A stretch of 6,664 bases of DNA from Prolixibacteraceae bacterium. GTDB lineage: Bacteria > Bacteroidota > Bacteroidia > Bacteroidales > Prolixibacteraceae. The notes beneath the pieces are model-generated. The model was not told the origin of the DNA, made no database searches, and worked only from the letters and a program-made list of their open reading frames with translations. The translations under genes and the position numbers were made by a program. Each line of letters starts with the position of its first letter. Position 1 is the first letter of the stretch. The stretch is taken from positions 1 through 6,664 of the forward strand of contig JAEUSS010000305.1 of assembly GCA_016788685.1 (NCBI GenBank), in the 5' to 3' direction. Shown piece by piece: positions 1 to 5,057 of this stretch.

Positions 1-1349
1 ATGTGAATAGTTTCTCGGCGACAACCAAATCCTTGGCTCTAATTGTCGAACAAATCAATCTGAACTCATCGGGACAGTTCAATTATACCGACGAATTTGA
101 AACTCTTACGGCCAAGATATTTCCCACCAGACGCGCGTTATATAGTTTTGCAAAACGAATACTCTTCGAGATTCATGAATTGCCTCTTCTCACCGATGAA
201 AGGAAGATACTCACTGAATGGACGGAAGAATTCGGCGAACAAAACAGAAAATCATATAACAAAAACCTTTACAGAGAAGGCAAAGATTCGGCACTTCTGG
301 TAAAAAATATTCTACCCCGATATCCGGAAAGTCCTATACAAGTAAACGGCTCACAAATTCTTAATCAGAACTTTGACGCGCTCTTTGAAAAATATCCGAA
401 CTTAATCACGTTTGGAGAAGATACCGGAAAACTGGGCGATGTAAACCAGGGTATGAAAGGCATGCAGGTAAAATACGGCGAATCCCGGGTTTTTGATACC
501 GGAATACGGGAAACAACCATTATCGGCCAAGGAATAGGACTGGCACTGAGAGGTTTCCGTCCGATAGCAGAAATTCAGTACCTCGATTACCTGATTTACG
601 CACAACCAACCCTTAGCGATGACCTGGCCAGCCTGCAATACCGTACTTTGGGCAAACAGGCGGCTCCGCTCATCATTCGGACCAGAGGCCATCAACTACA
701 GGGTATCTGGCATGCCGGTTCGCCTATTCAGCTCATTCTGGGCTCCATGCGGGGAATTTACCTTTGTGTTCCGCGCAACATGACCCAGGCTGCCGGATTC
801 TACAACACCCTGCTCGCAGCAAATGACCCTGCTCTGGTGATTGAACCACTAAAAGGATACAACCTGAAAGAACCATTGCCTTCGAATATGGGCGATTTCA
901 GGGTACCCCTTGGCGTTCCGGAAATCGTTCACGAAGGAACCGATGTCACTGTGGTTACCTACGGCTGGAATGTACATCACGCCGTAAAAGCTGCACATCT
1001 CCTGAAGGAAATCAAAAACATTTCTGTTGAAGTTATTGATGTTCAGACTCTGATGCCTTTCGACATCAATCATCTGATTCTGGAATCAGTAAAAAAGACC
1101 AACAAAGTAATTTTTATTGACGAAGATGTTCCCGGAGGCGGTACTGCATACATGATGCAAAAAGTGATGCAGGAGCAACAGGTGTTTAATCATCTGGACA
1201 CAGCTCCGCGGACATTGTCTGCCATGGAACACCGCCCGGCCTACGGAATTGACGGGGAGTATTTTTCGAAACCGAACGTAGAGTTGATTTTCGAAAACAT
1301 TTATCAAATGATGCACGAGGTTAATGTCAAAGGCTATCCTTTGCTCTGA
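1..1349 (+). CDS. 2-oxo acid dehydrogenase E1, C-terminal (beta-type) part, 5'-truncated
   Basis: The reading frame is open from the window edge (first full codon at 3) to TGA at 1347-1349, so the visible 448 codons are the C-terminal part of a longer protein; the GTG at 3 is probably not the real start. Residues about 1-105 resemble the helical end of an E1 alpha half plus a linker, and about 112-448 are an E1-beta/transketolase-like module. Visible landmarks are FGED (Glu139, the position of the glutamate that activates thiamine diphosphate in E1 beta), DTGIRET (165-171), GIWHAG with His237 where E1-beta enzymes have the active-site His of the HSQ motif, and the C-terminal domain with DVTVVTYG (314-321), DVQTLMPFD (346-354) and DEDVPGGG (373-380). 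Such enzymes decarboxylate pyruvate, branched-chain or related 2-oxo acids and pass the acyl group to a lipoyl E2 in the cytoplasm. Alpha-beta fusions of about 650-800 residues are common in Bacteroidota. The substrate cannot be decided here; no E2 or E3 gene is in the window. Confidence 0.88.
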   Translation, partial: VNSFSATTKSLALIVEQINLNSSGQFNYTDEFETLTAKIFPTRRALYSFAKRILFEIHELPLLTDERKILTEWTEEFGEQNRKSYNKNLYREGKDSALLVKNILPRYPESPIQVNGSQILNQNFDALFEKYPNLITFGEDTGKLGDVNQGMKGMQVKYGESRVFDTGIRETTIIGQGIGLALRGFRPIAEIQYLDYLIYAQPTLSDDLASLQYRTLGKQAAPLIIRTRGHQLQGIWHAGSPIQLILGSMRGIYLCVPRNMTQAAGFYNTLLAANDPALVIEPLKGYNLKEPLPSNMGDFRVPLGVPEIVHEGTDVTVVTYGWNVHHAVKAAHLLKEIKNISVEVIDVQTLMPFDINHLILESVKKTNKVIFIDEDVPGGGTAYMMQKVMQEQQVFNHLDTAPRTLSAMEHRPAYGIDGEYFSKPNVELIFENIYQMMHEVNVKGYPLL

Positions 1350-1592
1350 TTCTTCTTTCGGCGGCCAGTCAGTTGTAATAACTACTCAATATCAACTATA
1401 TTGATTTTAAGTTAATTAATGCCTGTATCTTCTTTGTTATCGCCATAAGTCTGGCTTTAAAGTTTATATTCGTGCTTTTGCAACTTTTCAGAAATTTACA
1501 CGTTCGGGTATAAGTACACCAAACAAAAGAGTTTCAAAAAGAAAAATCGGAGCAATTACATTTACACTGCAATAACTGAAAGGAAAAACAAG
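1350..1592. other. Intergenic region without a convincing gene
   Basis: This is 243 bp of AT-rich DNA between the E1 stop codon and the small gene at 1593. Apart from the weak hairpin at 1386-1408 it shows no supported gene. The frame of the small gene is open back to 1461 but has no ATG there, so the extension is taken as chance. The octamer TATATTCG at 1465-1472 is identical to the -7 element before the DUF819 gene, but it lacks a TTG element at the right distance. The promoter of the small gene is therefore unresolved and could lie here, or the gene could be read through from the E1 gene. Confidence 0.5.
1386..1408 (+). terminator. Weak AT-rich hairpin, possible terminator after the E1 gene
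   Basis: The 7-bp arms TCAATAT (1386-1392) and ATATTGA (1398-1404) enclose a 5-nt loop and are followed directly by TTTT (1405-1408). It lies 37 bp after the E1 stop codon, where a terminator would be expected. The stem is AT-rich with a single G-C pair and the T run is short, so it may be inefficient or a chance hairpin. Confidence 0.3.
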
Positions 1593-1751
1593 ATGTTCGA
1601 AAAAAAACAGAGTGATTTTAAAACACCTGACCTGACCAAATTACAAGAAGTAATAATTGATGTAAAAACGAGGATCTATATACCCGTTGGTGCCGATCCG
1701 AAAGAAGCCAGAAGCCGTTATTTTCAGCGCCTTGAAAGTAAAAAACTGTAA
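1593..1751 (+). CDS. Small unrecognised protein, 52 residues
   Basis: ATG at 1593 and TAA at 1749-1751 give a 52-residue product that begins MFEKKQSDFK and ends QRLESKKL. I do not recognise the family. It is hydrophilic and charged (8 Lys, 4 Arg, 8 Asp/Glu), with no signal peptide, membrane segment, cysteine or histidine. A central stretch VIIDVKTRIYIPVG (20-33) looks like two short beta strands, and DPKEARSRYFQRLESK (35-50) looks like an amphipathic helix. The start follows an A-rich leader (AGGAAAAACAAG), usual for Bacteroidota. The gene is followed within 31 bp by a very strong terminator, which argues that a real transcript ends here. It is not similar to its neighbours. It could be a small regulatory or adaptor protein; no function is assigned. 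The main doubt is its short length. Confidence 0.62.
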   Translation: MFEKKQSDFKTPDLTKLQEVIIDVKTRIYIPVGADPKEARSRYFQRLESKKL

Positions 1752-1769
1752 CCGTTTTAACTAAAACGG
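1752..1769 (+). other. Short hairpin abutting the stop codon of the small gene
   Basis: CCGTTTT (1752-1758) pairs perfectly with AAAACGG (1763-1769) around an AACT loop. It starts on the base after the TAA of the small gene and lies 12 bp before the large terminator stem. No T run follows, so it is not itself a terminator; it may stabilise the transcript end or be incidental. Confidence 0.35.
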
Positions 1770-1781
1770 ATACCATAAATG

Positions 1782-1833
1782 AAACAGATGGTCTTTCAGG
1801 AAATCAATTTTCTGAAGGACCATCTGTTTTTTT
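1782..1833 (+). terminator. Strong intrinsic terminator after the small gene
   Basis: The left arm 1782-1803 (starts AAACAGATGGTC) pairs with 1808-1829 over 22 base pairs without a bulge; two pairs are G-U (1794/1817 and 1800/1811). The loop is TCAA (1804-1807). Seven T residues (1827-1833) follow the G-C-rich stem, three of them also pairing with the A residues at 1782-1784. The opposite strand has only AAA after the stem, so the element is best oriented for the plus strand. It ends the transcript of the small gene and insulates the DUF819 gene promoter. Confidence 0.9.
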
Positions 1834-1898
1834 GAGCCATCTGTTTACGCTCCTGACCTCTCAATCCATAACCATTTCAGAAAAAAGAAATTGCCAGG

Positions 1899-1929
1899 TT
1901 GCGATACTTTTCTTTATCAAGTATATTCG
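1899..1929 (+). promoter_or_regulatory. Bacteroidota-type promoter of the DUF819 gene
   Basis: TTG at 1899-1901, a 20-nt spacer, and TATATTCG at 1922-1929 match the Bacteroidota sigma factor pattern (-33 TTG / -7 TAnnTTTG) with one mismatch in the -7 element. Only 20 nt separate the -7 element from the ATG at 1950, which predicts a leader of roughly 14 nt without a Shine-Dalgarno site. Confidence 0.6.
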
Positions 1930-1949
1930 TAACTTGAAAAACATCAAAT

Positions 1950-3116
1950 ATGTCGTTAATAGCTCCTGAAAATCACCTTGTTCTTTTTGCAGTAATCGTT
2001 GGTGCAGCAGCACTTGGGATATGGTCGGAACACAAAAAATGGTTTGGCCAGGTCTCCGGAATTTTAGTTACCATGATTGTAATGTCGGTATTATCGATGA
2101 CAGGTGTTGTACCTGTGGCTTCCAGTCCTAAACTAAAAGTTGATGTTTACGAGCTGATTTTTAGCTATTTCATTCCGCTGTCTATTCCGCTATTACTGAT
2201 GGGATCCAATATATCCCGAGTTATCCGTGAAGGAGGAAAACTTCTGGTAGCTTTCCTTATTGGTACGTTGGGAGTAATTCTTGGTAGCTTTCTGGCATTC
2301 TATCTCATCAATCTTGGGCCGGACTCCGGTAAAACTGCTGGTGTTATAGCAGCCACACTAATCGGAGGAAGTATGAATTTTATCGCAACCGGTGAAATCA
2401 TGAATTTTAGTACTCACCCCCTCTTTTCAGCGACCATTGCCGTAGACAATTTTGCTGCCAATGCATATATTTTACTGATGTTTGCCATTCCTTCACTGAA
2501 ATTTCTGGCACGCTTCTTTGTCAAGCCAAAACCTGAAAATCAAAAGGAAACTGAAAAGAATCCGAGCGATGAACCTTTTCCGATTACAATCGAACGAATC
2601 GCAGTTTCCATTTTAATAGCAGCTGTTATCGCCGGTATCGGAAGTCTTTTCTCTGATCTCATTCAAGAAATATATGCAACACGCATGAGTATGAGTATTT
2701 TAGTCATCACTTTATTAGCCGTTTTAGCAGCAAACCTCTTCCCCAAAAAACTAAAAAAACTTGAAGACACCGCTTTCGCAATCGGTTTATGGATGATGTA
2801 CATCTTTCTGGCTGCAATCGGAGCCTCTACGAATCTGGCAGACATGCTTCAGGTCGGACCGGCCGTTTTGGGCTTCTACCTGGTCATCATGTTTTTCCAT
2901 TTCACGTTTTTGGTATCTCTGGCTAAAATTTTCAAATTCGATGTATACGAGGTGATTATTTCATCATCAGCAAACATCATGGGCCCTTCGGTTGCCGCAC
3001 CAATGGCAGCCTCGCTGGGACAAAAAAAGCTGATCACGCCGGCAATTCTGGTTGGAATATTAGGCTATGTAATCGGAACATTTATCGGGGTAACTATAGC
3101 TATGACACTTAGCTGA
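1950..3116 (+). CDS. DUF819 family integral membrane protein (putative secondary transporter)
   Basis: The gene encodes 388 residues, the usual length for the DUF819 (YjcL-like) family. The sequence is mostly hydrophobic, with roughly 11-12 membrane segments (about 8-25, 35-56, 67-86, 97-121, 128-148, 158-182, 216-236, 247-264, 275-294, 302-326, 334-354, 362-386). Residues 191-212 form a charged cytoplasmic-type loop rich in Lys and Glu that splits the protein into two halves. Each half carries a small-residue motif typical of the family: IGGSMNFIATGE (138-149) followed by VDN (165-167), and SSSANIMGPSVAAPMAA (338-354). This two-half layout with broken-helix-like motifs resembles ion-coupled anion or amino-acid carriers, but the substrate of DUF819 proteins is not established to my knowledge. 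The ATG at 1950 follows a good promoter directly and starts just before the first membrane segment. The gene is a single transcription unit, convergent with the nitroreductase gene 25 bp downstream; I see no terminator between them. Confidence 0.88.
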   Translation: MSLIAPENHLVLFAVIVGAAALGIWSEHKKWFGQVSGILVTMIVMSVLSMTGVVPVASSPKLKVDVYELIFSYFIPLSIPLLLMGSNISRVIREGGKLLVAFLIGTLGVILGSFLAFYLINLGPDSGKTAGVIAATLIGGSMNFIATGEIMNFSTHPLFSATIAVDNFAANAYILLMFAIPSLKFLARFFVKPKPENQKETEKNPSDEPFPITIERIAVSILIAAVIAGIGSLFSDLIQEIYATRMSMSILVITLLAVLAANLFPKKLKKLEDTAFAIGLWMMYIFLAAIGASTNLADMLQVGPAVLGFYLVIMFFHFTFLVSLAKIFKFDVYEVIISSSANIMGPSVAAPMAASLGQKKLITPAILVGILGYVIGTFIGVTIAMTLS

Positions 3117-3141
3117 TTGCATATCCAAGGATTTGCGCTGC

Positions 3142-3975
3142 TTACAGAAAGACCACTACCGGGCTTTGCCTTGACGCCTCATTCCTGAATTTCACTTTAG
3201 GGTAACCAACTAATAAAGAAGCATATACCTGATGATCTGAAGGTATTTTGAATAACGGATTGAGCTTACTCCTTTTTCCCATTGCCTTTACGATAAACCC
3301 GTTGAAACAGGTACCCAGCCCCATCGAGTTGGCATAAATTGACGTGTAGGCAGCCCATATATTGGCATCAGCTTCTGCCATCCCCGTTTTAGACACTTCA
3401 CCGTGAAACAACAGAACTGCTGGGGCATGATAACAAATCTGCGAATCGTTCTCCTTCTTCCGTTCGATAAAGTTGTTTTTATAGCGTCTGATTTTGCTGA
3501 TATTTACCGAAGGAACAAATATCCGGAGAAAAGGGCTGACCCATGGCGAAGAAATTAGGCTAAACATCCGGATCAGAGCCTCTTCGGTCAGATCATTCAG
3601 CAGTTTAACCTTTTCTTTCGATCTCACAACCGTAATCTGCAGAGGACGAGCGTTACTCGCCGACGGATAATGTTTCATATTATCAACCAGCTGCAACAAT
3701 ACTGAATCCTGAATATCTTTAGATAAAAAACTCCGGCAAGACCTTATTCCTGAGGTCAAATTCCTGAAATCCTTGGGTGTCACTGTATATGGCTGAAGCA
3801 GAAAAACGTCGCCAAAATCAGGCTTCACAGCCATTTCAGGACAAATAGCCACACAATGTCCGCACTGAATGCATGTATCCGCAATTTCTCCGGTTTCAAT
3901 CGTAATCGCACCGGCCGGGCAATCATTAACACACCTTAGGCAGCGCGTACATCTTTCAAGATTAATAATGGGCAT
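3142..3975 (-). CDS. Ferredoxin-nitroreductase fusion protein
   Basis: The product is 277 residues. The N-terminal domain is a two-cluster ferredoxin: Cys9, 12, 15, 19 (CTRCLRCVNDCP) and Cys35, 38, 41, 45 (CIQCGHCVAICP), both complete CxxCxxCxxxCP motifs for 4Fe-4S clusters. Residues about 76-265 are an FMN-dependent nitroreductase domain with the usual landmarks: IRSCRSF (77-83) for the FMN phosphate-binding start, PSASNARPLQ (104-113), a helix around ANIWAAYTSIYANSMGLGTCFNG (204-226), and LLVGYPKVKFR (254-264). A basic segment (about 150-175, RYKNNFIERKK) is inserted between the two halves. Known relatives accept electrons from low-potential donors through the ferredoxin part and reduce nitro, quinone or other compounds in the cytoplasm; the natural substrate is unknown. 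ATG at 3975 gives MPIINLERC, a normal ferredoxin start, 20 nt after its promoter. It is transcribed alone, downstream of the XRE-S24 gene on the same strand. Confidence 0.92.
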   Translation of the reverse strand: MPIINLERCTRCLRCVNDCPAGAITIETGEIADTCIQCGHCVAICPEMAVKPDFGDVFLLQPYTVTPKDFRNLTSGIRSCRSFLSKDIQDSVLLQLVDNMKHYPSASNARPLQITVVRSKEKVKLLNDLTEEALIRMFSLISSPWVSPFLRIFVPSVNISKIRRYKNNFIERKKENDSQICYHAPAVLLFHGEVSKTGMAEADANIWAAYTSIYANSMGLGTCFNGFIVKAMGKRSKLNPLFKIPSDHQVYASLLVGYPKVKFRNEASRQSPVVVFL

Positions 3976-3995
3976 AAAGATTGATTTTGTGATTC

Positions 3996-4025
3996 CAAAA
4001 ATACAAATGATGATTTCTAAAACAA
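3996..4025 (-). promoter_or_regulatory. Promoter of the ferredoxin-nitroreductase gene
   Basis: Read on the minus strand, TTG (4025-4023) is followed after 19 nt by TATTTTTG (4003-3996), a full match to the Bacteroidota TAnnTTTG -7 element. The ATG at 3975 is 20 nt further on, the same spacing as in the DUF819 promoter. It lies in the 100-bp gap after the XRE-S24 gene, so the nitroreductase need not be co-transcribed with it. Confidence 0.65.
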
Positions 4026-4075
4026 GAATAGCCGAAAATAATAAGATCGATTAATGAAAATAGTTGGCTTAATTT

Positions 4076-4888
4076 CTATTTATCGTCTTGATTTTGAACT
4101 CTCTCCTTTAGCTGACGAATTTCTTCTGTCAGTGTTTTTAAGTGCAGCCCGATCTCATCATTTGTCAGCGGCTGTTCGGCGACTTCTCTGCTGATGTAAT
4201 GCACAAACTTCCATATTTCGCGAATTTCAGAAGCTGCCAATTCGTAGGGCTGATAGAGCGGATTAAGTGAAATCAGCTTAAAACACCCATGTTCTGCCAA
4301 TTCATTAACCAACTGCTTAAAAACCAACCCCTGATTCAAGGTCAGTACCACGTATAAATCGTTGGATTTTATATCGTTCCAGTCCTGAACAAATTCGCCG
4401 GTAATCCATGCCCCGTCCGGAATCGGCAACATTGAGTCTCCGCTGATCTGGAAAGTCCGGTATTTCCGTTCGGCCGATAAAAATGGGAGCTGAAAAACAG
4501 GAAGCTCTGCAATGTACTCCGGATCAGCAAATCCGTTCGTATAACCAGCTTTAGCTTTTTCCGAAACCAATTCAATATTGTCGCGGTTCTCCCGGTCAAT
4601 CGTTGTTGCCAATACACGTAAGTTACTGCCTTTCAGAAAAATATCTTGTCCATGTTCGAGTTCATACAGCTGACTTTCCCGAAGTTTCATCAAGTCTACA
4701 CGCAACAATGTGTCGATTGCTACATGAAAATAATCAGACAAGACAATCAACGACTGAATACTAGGCCCGGAAATACCATTTTCGTAGTTATTCAGAGTAG
4801 ATCGTTTAATATCCAAAGCAACAGCCAGCTGATCCTGTGTCAGTTTCTTCCGGTTTCTTAAAAACTTGATATTAGAATTAAAGTACAT
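4076..4888 (-). CDS. XRE-family regulator with LexA-like S24 peptidase domain
   Basis: With the ATG at 4888 the protein has 270 residues. Residues about 5-62 are an XRE/Cro-type helix-turn-helix (LRNRKKLTQDQLAVALDIKR, STLNNYENG, PSIQSLIVLSDYF). Residues about 108-235 are an S24 LexA/UmuD-like domain: a possible cleavage site Ala114-Gly115 in KAKAGY, the nucleophile Ser152 in ISGDSM, a second landmark PDGAW (157-161), and the general-base Lys191 in LVFKQL. The Ser-Lys spacing (39) and Gly-Ser spacing (37) are close to those of LexA. The C-terminal tail (about 241-266) is heptad-like and may form a coiled coil. It is probably a DNA-binding repressor whose activity may be switched by RecA-stimulated self-cleavage, although many S24 regulators do not cleave. 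A longer frame begins at TTG 4945, but that codon lies almost on the -7 element, so ATG 4888 is preferred. A palindrome over its own promoter suggests autoregulation. Confidence 0.9.
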   Translation of the reverse strand: MYFNSNIKFLRNRKKLTQDQLAVALDIKRSTLNNYENGISGPSIQSLIVLSDYFHVAIDTLLRVDLMKLRESQLYELEHGQDIFLKGSNLRVLATTIDRENRDNIELVSEKAKAGYTNGFADPEYIAELPVFQLPFLSAERKYRTFQISGDSMLPIPDGAWITGEFVQDWNDIKSNDLYVVLTLNQGLVFKQLVNELAEHGCFKLISLNPLYQPYELAASEIREIWKFVHYISREVAEQPLTNDEIGLHLKTLTEEIRQLKERVQNQDDK

Positions 4889-4943
4889 ATCGAGATTCTT
4901 ACGTCCAAAGATTACAAAACTGTCATCTGAAAGACTAAAATAC

Positions 4944-4965
4944 AATCAAATGTACAGATTTGATT
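4944..4965. promoter_or_regulatory. Inverted repeat, candidate operator of the XRE-S24 regulator
   Basis: AATCAAAT (4944-4951) and ATTTGATT (4958-4965) are perfect 8-bp inverted arms around a 6-bp spacer, GTACAG on the plus strand. The right-hand part of the XRE-S24 promoter -7 element lies inside this 22-bp site. A dimeric XRE or LexA-like repressor bound here would block its own promoter. Binding is inferred from position and symmetry only. One further partial half site (ATCAAAT) occurs at 5004-5010. Confidence 0.5.
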
Positions 4966-4977
4966 CTGAATAACAAA
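4947..4977 (-). promoter_or_regulatory. Promoter of the XRE-S24 regulator gene
   Basis: On the minus strand TTTTG (4978-4974) is followed after 19 nt by TACATTTG (4954-4947), a perfect TAnnTTTG -7 element at the usual spacing. Transcription would start near 4940, giving a leader of about 50 nt before ATG 4888 and excluding the TTG at 4945 as the main start. The -33 element is shared with the T tract of the terminator of the upstream LRR gene. Confidence 0.68.
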
Positions 4978-5001
4978 AGGCCCGAAAGACATTTCAGACC
5001 T
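4972..5001 (-). terminator. Intrinsic terminator of the LRR gene
   Basis: On the minus strand AGGTCTGAAA (5001-4992) pairs with TTTCGGGCCT (4987-4978) over 10 bp, with two G-U pairs, around the loop TGTC. It is followed by TTTGTT (4977-4972). It lies 56 bp after the LRR stop codon. The T tract is interrupted by one G, so efficiency may be moderate. Confidence 0.65.
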
Positions 5002-5057
5002 CTATCAAATTGCCTAACCTGCCTTACTCTTACTACATATTAACGCACAAAGAGTTA

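Noticed and set aside
402..1316. Minus-strand open frames of 74-97 codons inside the E1 gene
   Set aside because: They are antisense shadows of a well-conserved enzyme domain.
1465..1472. TATATTCG, identical to the DUF819 -7 element, as a promoter for the small gene
   Set aside because: The nearest upstream TTG (1434-1436) is 28 nt away, too far; no other -33 element fits.
3986..4007. TTTGT/ACAAA inverted repeat near the nitroreductase promoter as a second regulator site
   Set aside because: The arms are only 5 bp, AT-rich and 12 nt apart, and do not match the AATCAAAT palindrome; likely chance.
3869..4054. Plus-strand open frame of 61 codons
   Set aside because: It runs antisense through the ferredoxin cysteine motifs and over the nitroreductase promoter, with no support of its own.
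4369..4861. Overlapping frames within the XRE-S24 gene on both strands
   Set aside because: They are out-of-frame shadows of a gene with clear domain motifs; no family features are seen in their products.
4889..4945. N-terminal extension of the XRE-S24 protein from a TTG start at 4945 (19 extra residues)
   Set aside because: The TTG is one base past the -7 element, upstream of the predicted transcript start, and the extension precedes a normal XRE domain start at ATG 4888.
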